Source: Bacillus sp. 123MFChir2
GTDB lineage: Bacteria > Bacillota > Bacilli > Bacillales > Bacillaceae_G
Length of the DNA: 64,000 nt
Direction of reading: 5' to 3'
Assembly (NCBI RefSeq): GCF_000383235.1
Contig: NZ_KB910936.1
Location: forward strand, 1-64,000
Shown: piece after piece, positions 29,554 through 40,393 of the stretch
Layout: each line of letters begins with the position of its first letter
How positions within the stretch are numbered: the stretch's first letter is position 1
Position numbers and translations under genes: made by a program
The notes under the pieces: model-generated
Told to the model about the DNA's origin: nothing
What the model saw: the letters and a program-made list of their open reading frames with translations, nothing else
Database searches by the model: none

Positions 29554-30321
29554 ATGTTACATCAATTTTCACGTAATGAATTAGCCTTCGGAAAAGAAGG
29601 TATTGAAATATTAAAAAATAGTACAGTTGGTATTTTAGGAATTGGCGGCGTTGGTTCGTTTGCAGCAGAAGCGTTAGCACGTTCTGGCGTCGGTCGTCTT
29701 GTATTAGTTGATAAAGACGTTGTCGATATTACAAATGTTAACCGTCAAATCCATGCGTTACTTTCTACTGTGGGTCGTTCGAAAGTAGAACTAATGAAAG
29801 AACGTATTGCTGATATTAATCCGGACTGCGAAGTTATCGCATTAGAAATGTTTTATACAGATGAAACATACGAAGAGTTCTTTAAACATGGTTTGGATTT
29901 CGTAGTGGATGCATCTGATACAATTACGTTCAAAATTCATTTAATTAAACAGTGCTTGCGACGTAAAATTAAAATCATTTCAAGTATGGGTGCAGCAAAT
30001 AAAATGGATCCAACTCGTTTCCGTATTGCCGATATTTCTAAAACGAACACAGATCCAATTGCGAAAGTGATTCGTACGAAACTTCGTAAAGAAGGTATTA
30101 AAAAAGGTGTGAAAGTTGTATTCTCTGATGAAAATCCAATTGTGATTCGTGAAGATATTCGTAAAGAAATCGTTCCAGATGAAAATGCAAAAATTCGCAA
30201 AGCGAAATTACCACCGTCCTCTAACGCCTTCGTTCCGTCTGTGGCAGGCTTAATTATGGCAAGTCATGTTGTGCGTGAACGTTTGAAGGATATCGAAGTA
30301 AAACGTGTGGGACAAGAATAA
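29554..30321 (+). CDS. tcdA: tRNA threonylcarbamoyladenosine dehydratase (TcdA/CsdL-like, YrvM)
   Basis: 255 residues from ATG 29554. An E1-like ThiF fold with the ATP-binding GILGIGGVGSFAAEALARSGVGRLVLVDKD (about 27-56) and DVVDITNVNRQ. It cyclises t6A37 to ct6A in ANN-decoding tRNAs using ATP. It follows the aspS region as yrvM does in B. subtilis. The IS607 relic ends just before, so its native promoter may have been displaced; the ribosome site GTAGGA is weak. Confidence 0.93.
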   Translation: MLHQFSRNELAFGKEGIEILKNSTVGILGIGGVGSFAAEALARSGVGRLVLVDKDVVDITNVNRQIHALLSTVGRSKVELMKERIADINPDCEVIALEMFYTDETYEEFFKHGLDFVVDASDTITFKIHLIKQCLRRKIKIISSMGAANKMDPTRFRIADISKTNTDPIAKVIRTKLRKEGIKKGVKVVFSDENPIVIREDIRKEIVPDENAKIRKAKLPPSSNAFVPSVAGLIMASHVVRERLKDIEVKRVGQE

Positions 30322-30327
30322 AATGAG

Positions 30328-30366
30328 ACACACATGTCTCTTTATTGAAGCATGTGTGTTTTTTTA
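30328..30366 (+). terminator. Terminator of tcdA
   Basis: acacacatg (30328-30336) pairs with catgtgtgt (30351-30359), followed by TTTTTTT. Confidence 0.92.
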
Positions 30367-30416
30367 TGTTAAATATTTAGAAAAATGTTAAGATTTATAT
30401 GTAAAGGAGGGGGGAA

Positions 30417-30833
30417 ATGAGAAATAAGAAATCTCTGTTATGCTTGATTATGCTGCTTTGTTTCGTTTTACTTTCCGCATGTAATTCATATGAAGATTAT
30501 TGGGTGTTAGAGAAATCAAGGTATAATGAGGCGCCAGAAATGGTTGATTATTTTCCAAAACGCGCACAGGAGAATCCTTCACGCGTAGGCTATTCTACAT
30601 ATACGATTTCAGAAGGACGAAAAATGATCGCATTAGCAGTTGGGTCTCAGCATAAAGGTAGTGAAATTGAAGTAACAAAATTTCAGGAAAAAGGCAATAC
30701 AACATATGTAACTGTGAATATAGAAAAGGGAAAATCGAGTGAAGAAAATCCTGTTATTTTAATTGGGGTAAGTAAATTACATAAGAATATCGTGATACAA
30801 GATATGGATGGAAATAAATACAAAAAACTATAG
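30417..30833 (+). CDS. Small lipoprotein of unknown function
   Basis: 138 residues from ATG 30417 behind AAAGGAGGGGGG. Signal peptide with lipobox LLSAC (Cys22). The mature part has a charged N-terminus (YEDYWVLEKSRYNEAPEMVDYFPKRA) and a compact beta-rich C-terminal domain (TYTISEGRKMIALAVGSQ, TTYVTVNIEKGKSSEENPVILIGVSKL). No family recognised. Monocistronic by its flanking terminators. Confidence 0.75.
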   Translation: MRNKKSLLCLIMLLCFVLLSACNSYEDYWVLEKSRYNEAPEMVDYFPKRAQENPSRVGYSTYTISEGRKMIALAVGSQHKGSEIEVTKFQEKGNTTYVTVNIEKGKSSEENPVILIGVSKLHKNIVIQDMDGNKYKKL

Positions 30834-30878
30834 AGCTTAAGGATATAGTGGAAGAATGACAAATAAACAGAAAATATG

Positions 30879-30910
30879 AAACGCATGAATTTTATCCATG
30901 CGTTTTTTAT
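30879..30910. terminator. Bidirectional terminator between lipoprotein and rsfA-like gene
   Basis: aaacgcatg (30879-30887) pairs with catgcgttt (30897-30905), followed by TTTTAT on the plus strand. Confidence 0.85.
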
Positions 30911-30928
30911 GTGCTCTTTTTTGTAATT

Positions 30929-31579
30929 TCAATTTTCTGCTGTGTACACAATATCTAAATTTCCGTTCTGATCCATTTTGAAAATCGGTGCCATCTGCTC
31001 TTTTGGCTCGTCTAATATAACAAGTTTGCGAGCTCGGTCCATAATTCTAACAAGTGTTTCATAGTCTTCTTGTACAGATTGTTGTTGCTTCTTCAATGTT
31101 TCAAGCTTTTTCTCTAATTCTTGATTTGTTTTTTGCTGTTGTTCGAGCTGCCGACGTAACGTTTCATTTTCAGTTTGTAACTTCTCTAATCGCGGATTGT
31201 TTTGTTCAATGTTTTGAAGAAATGAGATTACCTCTTGCATCGTAAGTGATGATTGATTTGCGCTGAGTTCCTCTGAAAACTCAGCATCAATAACGACCTT
31301 TTTCTTCGGCTCTAATCGTGATACTTGTGGTTTCGGTTTCACTGCTTGTTCTCTCTTTAATTCTTTGCGTTGCTTTCTCGCGATTTGCACAGCTTCTTCA
31401 TAGCCTTGCCGAACTTCTGCATTCCAACGAAAGCCACAAGCGGCAGAAGTTCTGTTTAATTGATCGCCCACTTCATCAAATGCTTTTAATTGCGTACTGC
31501 CTTCGCGAATGTGACGTAAAACGGTTTCTGCTAGAAGTAAATCATCTTCTCCAGTCCATGCATCTTGACGCATTTTCAT
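30929..31579 (-). CDS. RsfA-family prespore-type transcriptional regulator
   Basis: 216 residues from ATG 31579 ([13 protein letters not shown]), behind a GGGGG site; the open frame further upstream is unlikely to be translated. The N-terminal Myb/SANT-like domain (about 1-60, with [20 protein letters not shown] and [13 protein letters not shown]) is the RsfA signature. A long coiled coil (about 120-185: [19 protein letters not shown]) and an acidic tail follow. RsfA is made in the forespore under sigma-F and tunes sigma-F targets. B. cereus-group genomes carry several paralogues; which one this is cannot be told. Confidence 0.88.
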   Translation of the reverse strand: MKMRQDAWTGEDDLLLAETVLRHIREGSTQLKAFDEVGDQLNRTSAACGFRWNAEVRQGYEEAVQIARKQRKELKREQAVKPKPQVSRLEPKKKVVIDAEFSEELSANQSSLTMQEVISFLQNIEQNNPRLEKLQTENETLRRQLEQQQKTNQELEKKLETLKKQQQSVQEDYETLVRIMDRARKLVILDEPKEQMAPIFKMDQNGNLDIVYTAEN

Positions 31580-31616
31580 TGTGAAACCCCCATATTTCAT
31601 GTCGTTTTCGCTTATG

Positions 31617-32903
31617 TTACCCTTTTGATTCACTTTTATACGAATGTTGTAATCTTTCATAAACAGTAGCGAGTGCTTGCTCAAATTTACCAGTCGTTTT
31701 TGGTTTATAGTATTGCTTGTTTTTAATTTTGTCCGGTAAGTATTGTTGCTGAACCCATCCATTAGGATAATCGTGCGGATAGAGGTAGCCAATCCCTCTG
31801 CCGAGTGACTCTGCGCCTTTATAGTGGCTATCTTTTAAATGAGCTGGAACATCACCTGTTTGTCCGTTTCGTAAGTCCTGAAGCGCTGCATCGAGCGCTT
31901 TATATGCTGAATTTGATTTTGGTGATAAGCATAGCTCGATGACCGCATTTGCCAGTGGAATGCGAGCTTCTGGAAAGCCGACGCGTTCTGCGGATTCGAT
32001 GGCCGCAAGTGTACGGGGCCCAGCCTGAGGGTTCGCAAGTCCAACATCTTCGTATGCCATAATTAGTAAGCGTCTGCCAATGCTTTGTATGTCACCAGCT
32101 TCAATAAGGCGGGCTAAATAATGAAGGGCGGCATTTACATCACTTCCGCGCACTGATTTTTGGAAAGCTGATAAGACATCGTAATGAGCGTCGCCGCCTT
32201 TGTCGTGTACAAAACTTTTCTTCTGTAAACATTCTTCAGCGATTTCAAGTGAAATTTCTACTGCTTCTTCATTTGTTGTAAAGCTAGATAAGACTGCGAG
32301 CTCAAGTGCATTATAAGCCGAGCGCATATCACCGCCATTTGCGTTTGCAAAGTGACCCAGAGCTTCATCGGTTACGATTACGTTGTATTCTCCTAGTCCT
32401 TTTTCCTGATCTGTTAAAGCGCGTTTTAATCCTTGTAAAAGGTTTTCTTCTGTTAAAGCGTGTAGTTCGAAAATTTGACAACGGCTTCGAATAGCAGAAT
32501 TAATTGCGTGAAATGGATTGCTTGTCGTTGCCCCAATTAATGTAATGAGCCCGCTCTCTAAGTGAGGGAGAAGGAAATCTTGTTTTCCTTTATCTAATCG
32601 ATGCACTTCATCTAAAATTAAGATAAGATGGCGATGCATTTTTGCCTCTTGGACAACAACTTCCATATCTTTTTTATTATGAGTAACAGCATTTAATAGA
32701 CGAAAAGGCATACCGATGCTGCCGGCAATGGCGCTTGCAATTGATGTTTTTCCTGTTCCGGGAGGACCGTACAAAATCATTGATTGTAGATGCTTTGCTT
32801 GTATCATCCGCCATAAAATTTTGCCTTCGCCCACTAAATGTTCTTGTCCGATAACTTCTGTAATATTGGTCGGACGCATTCGATGTGCGAGTGGTTGTTT
32901 CAT
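31617..32903 (-). CDS. rarA: Replication-associated recombination ATPase RarA (MgsA)
   Basis: 428 residues. AAA+ clamp-loader-like protein: [25 protein letters not shown] at the N-terminus, Walker [11 protein letters not shown] (about 45-54), Walker [17 protein letters not shown], sensor 1 [26 protein letters not shown]. The C-terminal tetramerisation domain contains [18 protein letters not shown]. It acts at stalled replication forks. Matches YrvN of B. subtilis, next to cymR. Start ATG 32903 after GGAGAGAG. Confidence 0.95.
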   Translation of the reverse strand: MKQPLAHRMRPTNITEVIGQEHLVGEGKILWRMIQAKHLQSMILYGPPGTGKTSIASAIAGSIGMPFRLLNAVTHNKKDMEVVVQEAKMHRHLILILDEVHRLDKGKQDFLLPHLESGLITLIGATTSNPFHAINSAIRSRCQIFELHALTEENLLQGLKRALTDQEKGLGEYNVIVTDEALGHFANANGGDMRSAYNALELAVLSSFTTNEEAVEISLEIAEECLQKKSFVHDKGGDAHYDVLSAFQKSVRGSDVNAALHYLARLIEAGDIQSIGRRLLIMAYEDVGLANPQAGPRTLAAIESAERVGFPEARIPLANAVIELCLSPKSNSAYKALDAALQDLRNGQTGDVPAHLKDSHYKGAESLGRGIGYLYPHDYPNGWVQQQYLPDKIKNKQYYKPKTTGKFEQALATVYERLQHSYKSESKG

Positions 32904-32959
32904 ATGTTCTCTCTCCTTCGGTGGCCGTTCTTGTTCATGTTATAAACTCTGAGTTATTC

Positions 32960-33220
32960 AATATATAAATCCAATTTATTTTTTACATATAGATTGCTAC
33001 TATGAAAAAAGGAACCTGCAATTGTTTGCTCTTTTGGTTTTTCAACATATAAGTTGCTGTTATATAAAATAAAAAGTGATATGCACTTGTTTCCTCTCTT
33101 TGTTTTAACCCTTGCACGTGGCAGAAAAAGCCCATAACCGCTACTATGCATGGCCAGATGTTCTCGCCCACTTAAAAAGAGGGATGTTTTATGTCCGTTT
33201 TCGATGTGTATTTATATATA
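32960..33220 (+). repeat. Dispersed repeat copy R6 (chimeric, about 260 bp)
   Basis: The left arm is present twice: atataaatccaatttatttt...acatatagattgctac (32960 onward), then acatataagttgctg (about 33044 onward). It continues with gtggcagaaaaagcccataacc...atggccagatgttctcgccc and ends gtgtatttatatata. One copy appears to have inserted into or recombined with another. Confidence 0.88.
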
Positions 33221-33267
33221 TTATCATTTCTGTTAGAAAAGTTGAAATTCCTTATCATACTATATTA

Positions 33268-33276
33268 TGCTATAAT
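33268..33276 (+). promoter_or_regulatory. Extended -10 promoter of cymR
   Basis: TGCTATAAT at 33268-33276, about 95 bp before the cymR start. No clear -35. Confidence 0.6.
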
Positions 33277-33371
33277 TTCAAAGGATTTTGATTTCAAAGA
33301 GTGTCTTTCCTATAAAATAAACGAATAACGAAGAAGTAGAAGCAAAAGACTTGAAAAGAGGTGCTACATAT

Positions 33372-33788
33372 ATGAAAATCTCAACAAAAGGCCGTTACGG
33401 TTTAACAATTATGATTGATCTTGCGAAGAAGTTTGGGGAAGGCCCAATTTCATTAAAATCGATTGCGCAGGCGCACGATTTATCAGAGCATTATTTAGAG
33501 CAATTAATTTCCCCGCTTCGTAATGCTCGTCTTGTGAAAAGTACACGCGGTGCATATGGTGGTTATGTATTATCAGATCAACCGATTAACATTACAGCAG
33601 GTGATGTAATCCGCGTATTAGAAGGGCCGATTAGCGTAGTAGAAATGTTGGATGAAGAAGAACCAGCACAGCGTCAGCTTTGGATCCGTGTTCGTGATGC
33701 AGTGCAAGAGGTTCTTGATAGTACAACGTTAGAAGATTTAGTACGCTATGAAGAAGAAAACAACGGCGGTTATATGTTTTATATTTAA
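33372..33788 (+). CDS. cymR: CymR, Rrf2-family regulator of cysteine metabolism
   Basis: 138 residues from ATG 33372 (MKISTKGRYGLTIMIDLAKKFGEGPISLKSIA), behind AAAGAGGTG. Winged helix in the first 80 residues (LSEHYLEQLISPLRNARLVKSTRGAYGGYVL). There are no Fe-S cysteines, as expected for CymR, which senses sulfur status by complexing with the cysteine synthase CysK. It represses sulfur uptake and the yrrT-mtnN-mccAB operon found 21 kb downstream. Next genes are iscS and mnmA, the same order as in B. subtilis. Confidence 0.95.
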   Translation: MKISTKGRYGLTIMIDLAKKFGEGPISLKSIAQAHDLSEHYLEQLISPLRNARLVKSTRGAYGGYVLSDQPINITAGDVIRVLEGPISVVEMLDEEEPAQRQLWIRVRDAVQEVLDSTTLEDLVRYEEENNGGYMFYI

Positions 33789-33823
33789 TTCCGTGTGTAA
33801 CGATTTGGAAAGAAGGAGATATT

Positions 33824-36101
<2,278 letters not shown>

Positions 36102-36109
36102 GAAAGAAG

Positions 36110-36144
36110 AACCTCTGCCTTGTATTGGTCAGAGGTTTCTTTTT
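36110..36144 (+). terminator. Terminator of the iscS-mnmA unit
   Basis: aacctctg (36110-36117) pairs with cagaggtt (36130-36137), then TCTTTTT. Confidence 0.88.
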
Positions 36145-36216
36145 AGATAAAAACGCATTTTCGTTCGCTCGAAAAATAGATTCTTTGTTATAATTTGTTG
36201 TAGAGGTGAAGAAGAC

Positions 36217-36873
36217 ATGTCAAATAAGCTGGAAACAGGCATTCAATATATGCAAGAAGGAAACTGGGAAGAAGCCGCAAAGAATTTTACTGAGGCGATT
36301 GAGGAAAATCCAAAAGGTGCACTTGGTTATATTAACTTTGCAAATTTACTAGATGTTTTAGGGGATAGTGAACGTGCAATTGCCTTTTATAAACGTGCGA
36401 TTGCATTAGATGAGCAATCTGCAACGGCATACTATGGATTAGGAAATATATATTATCAGCAAGAACTTTTTGCAGAGGCGAAAGAAGCGTTTGAGAAGGC
36501 AATGCAAGTGGGACTGCAGACAGGAGATGTGTCGTTTATGCTTGGCATTACATATGTGCAGCTTGGAAATGACCGTTTAGCACTGCCGTTTTTACAACGT
36601 GCCACTGAATTAGATGAAAATGACGTTGAAGCCATTTTCCAATGCGGATTATGTTTTGCTCGTCTAGAACATGTAAAAGAGGCGAAACCTTATTTTGAAA
36701 AAGTTGTAGCACTTGATGAAGAACATGCAGATGCATATTACAATTTAGGAGTTGCATATGCGTTTGAAGAAAATCGTGAGAAGGCGCTTGCGATGTTTAA
36801 GAAGGCTGTAGCGATTCAGTCAGATCATTTTTTAGCTGGTAATGGTATTCGTTTATTAGAACAAGACGCATAA
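36217..36873 (+). CDS. yrrB: TPR-repeat protein (YrrB-like)
   Basis: 218 residues formed of about six tetratricopeptide units, e.g. GNWEEAAKNFTEAIEENPKGALGYINFANLLDVLGD, SATAYYGLGNIYYQQELFAEAKEAFEKA, DAYYNLGVAYAFEENREKALAMFKKAV. It has no signal or membrane segment. YrrB is a scaffold-like TPR protein of unknown partner, conserved between mnmA and recD2. Start ATG 36217 after AGAGGTGAAG. It is 18 bp from recD2, so likely co-transcribed. Confidence 0.93.
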   Translation: MSNKLETGIQYMQEGNWEEAAKNFTEAIEENPKGALGYINFANLLDVLGDSERAIAFYKRAIALDEQSATAYYGLGNIYYQQELFAEAKEAFEKAMQVGLQTGDVSFMLGITYVQLGNDRLALPFLQRATELDENDVEAIFQCGLCFARLEHVKEAKPYFEKVVALDEEHADAYYNLGVAYAFEENREKALAMFKKAVAIQSDHFLAGNGIRLLEQDA

Positions 36874-36891
36874 AATGGAAGGAGGGGTAAA

Positions 36892-39222
36892 ATGGGAAAT
36901 CAACATGCAATGGATTTGTTTGAGGAAGAGCAAAAGTTTATAAAAGCACAAGTTCTTCATACCATTTTCCACAACGAAGAAAACCTCTATTCCGTTGTCA
37001 GTATGAAAATTATTGAAACGAATGAAACACATGACGAAAAAAAGGTCATGATAACAGGTCACTTTCCCCGTATGCATGAAGATGAAGTGTTTACACTAAC
37101 GGGCCATTTTAAGGATCATCCAAAGTACGGGAAACAATATCATATTGAAACGTTTAAAAAAGAATTGCCGCAAACAAAAACCGGAATGGTGCAATATTTA
37201 GCGAGCGATTTATTCAAAGGAATTGGGAAACGAACAGCGGAAAAGATTGTTGATCATCTTGGTGAACATGCGATTTCGAAAATCATGGATGATCCCGCAG
37301 CTTTAGATGGAATTGTAAATAAGCAAAAAGCACAGGAAATATACGAGACGATTATTGAACATCAAGGCCTTGAAAAAGTGATGAGCTTTCTAAATGGTTA
37401 TGGGTTTGGAACGAAGCTCTCTATTAAAATTTATCAACAATATAAAGAAATGACACTTGAAGTTATCCGCAAAAATCCGTATCAACTGATTGAAGAGGTA
37501 GAGGGTATTGGATTTGGCCGAGCGGATGATATTGGCCGAGCACTTGGCATCTCTGGTAATCATGCTGATCGAGTACGAGCAGGTTGCTTTTATACATTAG
37601 AGCACGTTTCGCTGCAAGAAGGTCATGTGTATATGAAAAGAGAGCAGTTAGTGCAACAAACGATGGAGTTGTTGAATAACCAATTTGCGTCTGTTACAGA
37701 AGAAGATGTTTTGCAATGTGCGGAAATGATGCAAGGAGAAGGCAAAATTATTATAGAAGATGAGCGTGTATATTTAGCCTCCTTGTATTATTCGGAAAAA
37801 GGTGTTGTCACCTCTATCAATCGTTTACTTGGTCAAGAAGAACTTCCTTCCTTTCCTGAATCGGAATTGTTGTTAACACTTGGAAAAATTGAAGAGCAGT
37901 TCGGCGTGCAATACGCACCGCTTCAGCAAGAAGGTATTCAAACGGCTCTTCACAAGCCAATGATGATTTTAACAGGTGGACCTGGTACAGGAAAGACGAC
38001 GGTTATTAAAGGGATTGTTGAAATGTATGCTTCTCTTCACGGTTTATCATTAGACCCGAAGGATTATAGTGATGACAATCCGTTCCCTATTCTTTTAACA
38101 GCTCCGACAGGAAGAGCTGCAAAGCGTATGAGTGAGTCAACAGGATTGCCTGCTTGTACGATCCATCGTCTGCTTGGATGGACACCAGAAGGATCGTTTC
38201 AACGTAATGAGCACGATCCTGTTAAAGGGAAATTACTTATTATTGACGAATTTTCTATGGTTGATATTTGGCTTGCGAATCAATTGTTCAAGTCGTTGCC
38301 AACTACGATTCAGGTCATCATCGTTGGAGATGAAGATCAATTGCCATCTGTTGGTCCTGGACAAGTGTTGAAAGATTTATTAGAATCGGGCGTTATGCCG
38401 ACGGTAAAGCTTACGGAAATTTATAGACAAGCAGAAGGTTCATCTGTCATTCAGCTTGCTCATGCGATTAAAAAAGGTGCATTACCTTCTGATGTAACAC
38501 AAAATAAGAAAGATCGTTCGTTTATTGCTTGCACAGGTACGCAAATTGTTGATGTTGTGAAAAAAGTATGTGAAAACGCAAAAACAAAAGGGTTTAGTGC
38601 GCGTGACGTACAAGTGCTAGCTCCGATGTACAAAGGGCCAGCAGGTATTAATACATTAAATGAAGCGCTGCAAGAAGTGTTTAATCCGAAAAAAGAAAAA
38701 AGAAAAGAAATCGCATATGGCGAAGTTGTATACAGGACTGGAGATAAGGTGCTTCAACTTGTCAATCAACCGGAAAGTCAAGTGTTTAACGGTGATATTG
38801 GTGAGATTGTGTCGGTGTTTTATGCGAAAGAAAATGTGGAACAACAAGATATGGTTGTTGTTTCTTTTGACGGTATCGAAGTGACCTATACAAAGGCAGA
38901 TTTAAATCAAATTACACATGCATATTGTTGTTCAATCCATAAATCGCAAGGAAGCGAATTTCCAATTGTAATTATGCCTGTTGTGAAAAGTTATTATCGT
39001 ATGCTGCGCCGCAATTTAATTTACACAGGGATTACACGCAGTAAAAAGTTTTTAATTATTTGCGGTGAAGAATCAGCGTTTCAATCTGGTGTAAATCGCC
39101 TTGATGATGCACTCCGTCAAACTACATTATGCAATCGCCTGCAAGGAAAGACCGAAGAGACTGAGGTGATAAGTGAGGAAGGCCCCGATGTGGAAAACAT
39201 TTCACCGTATGATTTTATGTAG
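36892..39222 (+). CDS. recD2: RecD2-type ATP-dependent 5'-3' DNA helicase
   Basis: 776 residues with the long N-terminal extension of RecD2, including helix-hairpin-helix-like GIGKRTAEKIVDHLG and GIGFGRADDIGRALG. Superfamily 1 motifs follow: Walker A LTGGPGTGKTT (about 360-370), TAPTGRAAKRM, Walker B LLIIDEFSMVD, GDEDQLPSVGPGQVL, and the UvrD-like C-terminal CSIHKSQGSEFPIVIMPV. RecD2 acts without RecBC in stress tolerance and fork repair. Start ATG 36892 after GGAGGGGTAA. Confidence 0.97.
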   Translation: MGNQHAMDLFEEEQKFIKAQVLHTIFHNEENLYSVVSMKIIETNETHDEKKVMITGHFPRMHEDEVFTLTGHFKDHPKYGKQYHIETFKKELPQTKTGMVQYLASDLFKGIGKRTAEKIVDHLGEHAISKIMDDPAALDGIVNKQKAQEIYETIIEHQGLEKVMSFLNGYGFGTKLSIKIYQQYKEMTLEVIRKNPYQLIEEVEGIGFGRADDIGRALGISGNHADRVRAGCFYTLEHVSLQEGHVYMKREQLVQQTMELLNNQFASVTEEDVLQCAEMMQGEGKIIIEDERVYLASLYYSEKGVVTSINRLLGQEELPSFPESELLLTLGKIEEQFGVQYAPLQQEGIQTALHKPMMILTGGPGTGKTTVIKGIVEMYASLHGLSLDPKDYSDDNPFPILLTAPTGRAAKRMSESTGLPACTIHRLLGWTPEGSFQRNEHDPVKGKLLIIDEFSMVDIWLANQLFKSLPTTIQVIIVGDEDQLPSVGPGQVLKDLLESGVMPTVKLTEIYRQAEGSSVIQLAHAIKKGALPSDVTQNKKDRSFIACTGTQIVDVVKKVCENAKTKGFSARDVQVLAPMYKGPAGINTLNEALQEVFNPKKEKRKEIAYGEVVYRTGDKVLQLVNQPESQVFNGDIGEIVSVFYAKENVEQQDMVVVSFDGIEVTYTKADLNQITHAYCCSIHKSQGSEFPIVIMPVVKSYYRMLRRNLIYTGITRSKKFLIICGEESAFQSGVNRLDDALRQTTLCNRLQGKTEETEVISEEGPDVENISPYDFM

Positions 39223-39330
39223 CGAGGTGAAATTATATAGTGTAATGCAGTTCTTCTCATGTATAAACATATACAGTTTGGACATAATGGCGTAATAGAA
39301 TACGGGAGATTGTAAGGAGATGAACGCCAT

Positions 39331-39519
39331 ATGTTCAGTTGTCCAAACTGTAAAGGAAAAGATATCGGGAAAATCGGTGTGAATCAATATTATTGCTGGA
39401 ACTGCTTTATTGAATTATCGATTTCAAAGGGGAAAATTCATACACATCAAGTCGAAGAAGACGGTTCATTAAGTTCTTTAGATGATTTATTTGATGAGAA
39501 TGAACGGACAATCGGCTAA
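39331..39519 (+). CDS. YrzR-like small zinc-ribbon protein
   Basis: 62 residues from ATG 39331. Two CxxC pairs (FSCPNCKGKD and YYCWNCFIE, Cys about 4, 7, 22, 25) form a zinc ribbon, followed by a short beta/acidic tail (VEEDGSLSSLDDLFDE). Proteins of this type follow recD2 in Bacillus and are called YrzR. Function unknown. A 42-residue partner starts 17 bp downstream. Confidence 0.75.
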   Translation: MFSCPNCKGKDIGKIGVNQYYCWNCFIELSISKGKIHTHQVEEDGSLSSLDDLFDENERTIG

Positions 39520-39536
39520 TAAGGAGAGTGTTAACT

Positions 39537-39665
39537 TTGAAATTGCGCTCATCATTAATCGTATTAGGTGTAGGAGCAGCGGCATATCAATATGCACGTA
39601 AGCAAGATGTATTTTCAAGAAGAAATATGAAAAGAGCACGAAAAATGCTGAAGTCTTACTTATAA
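39537..39665 (+). CDS. DUF3918/YrzQ-like small protein
   Basis: 42 residues from TTG 39537, 6 nt after AAGGAGAGTG. It has a short hydrophobic segment (LIVLGVGAAAYQYA, about 6-19) followed by a very basic tail (ARKQDVFSRRNMKRARKMLKSYL). This is the layout of DUF3918 (YrzQ) in bacilli. Function unknown. A terminator follows within 25 bp. Confidence 0.78.
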   Translation: MKLRSSLIVLGVGAAAYQYARKQDVFSRRNMKRARKMLKSYL

Positions 39666-39686
39666 ATTACATTATGTATGTGAAAA

Positions 39687-39714
39687 AGGCTCCCTAATTT
39701 TGGGGAGCTTTTAT
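39687..39714 (+). terminator. Terminator after the yrzQ-like gene
   Basis: aggctccc pairs with ggggagctt, followed by TTTATTA. A repeat copy starts directly after. Confidence 0.85.
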
Positions 39715-39716
39715 TA

Positions 39717-39919
39717 TATATATAAATACAAGTTGACTTTTTAACATCTAAGTCGCTGCTATGCAGAACAAAACATGGCCGCTACTTGCTGTTTATCTTT
39801 GTTTTAAACTTTGCACGTGGCAGGAAAAGGCCCTGACCGCCTTATACACGGCCAGTTACTCTCGCCCACCGAAAAAGAAAAGGGTTTTTATGTTAGTTTC
39901 TTAATTTGCATTTATATAT
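39717..39919 (+). repeat. Dispersed repeat copy R7
   Basis: Full length: starts atatataaatacaagttgac, ends aatttgcatttatatat, so the termini are near-inverted repeats. It is almost identical to copy R11 at 58.4-58.6 kb. Confidence 0.94.
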
Positions 39920-39968
39920 CTAGCGATTCATCCTCCGCCTCAAGTGTGAAACTGTAGGTGGGGGTAGT

Positions 39969-40184
39969 TCAATATGTACTTGTATAAAGATAAAATAGTC
40001 CAATTTGGGAGAAGAGATGAGAAAGTCCGTAGCAACCAAGTCCTAAAATACCATAGTACCAGAGATGCCTGGCGCGTTCTTGATTGGAAGCGGGAATGAA
40101 AAATCCCTTCCAAATGCCAAACCCGATGCATACCCATTCCAATAGCATACAAAGTGTGGAAAGACCTAACATTAACCAAACCAT
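39969..40184 (-). CDS. Small membrane protein of unknown function
   Basis: 71 residues from ATG 40184, behind AGGGGGAAT. Two hydrophobic segments (MLGLSTLCMLLEWVCIGFGIW at about 5-25 and WYYGILGLGCYGLSHLFSQIGLFYLYT at about 42-68) are separated by a basic loop (NQERARH). No family recognised. It is divergent from the AI-2E-type transporter gene. Confidence 0.68.
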   Translation of the reverse strand: MVWLMLGLSTLCMLLEWVCIGFGIWKGFFIPASNQERARHLWYYGILGLGCYGLSHLFSQIGLFYLYTSTY

Positions 40185-40200
40185 TGTATTCCCCCTAACT

Positions 40201-40286
40201 TTGTAGAAAAAATTGGGATATTACTGTTTATTTATGTGTAATACTTTATGAAAATGTATTTGTTATGTTAAGTATTTTTCTACAAA
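40201..40286. promoter_or_regulatory. Long-spaced perfect inverted repeat in a divergent promoter region
   Basis: tttgtagaaaaa (40201-40212) is the exact reverse complement of tttttctacaaa (40275-40286). A second pair, ttactgttt (40222-40230) and aaacagtaa (40285-40293), overlaps it. It may bind a regulator or fold into a leader of the small membrane gene. Confidence 0.45.
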
Positions 40287-40393
40287 ACAGTAAGAATACC
40301 TACAAAAATATCATGGCGCGGCAATGTTTTTTATTTTTTACACATAACCTTCTTTATTTCTTTTCAAACTAAGAAATAGAGGAGGTTTTTCTG

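Noticed and set aside
32954-33171. Minus-strand frames in the R6 repeat (MYVEKPKEQ type)
   Set aside because: They arise from the repeat sequence itself; similar text appears in other copies without conserved frame or ribosome site.
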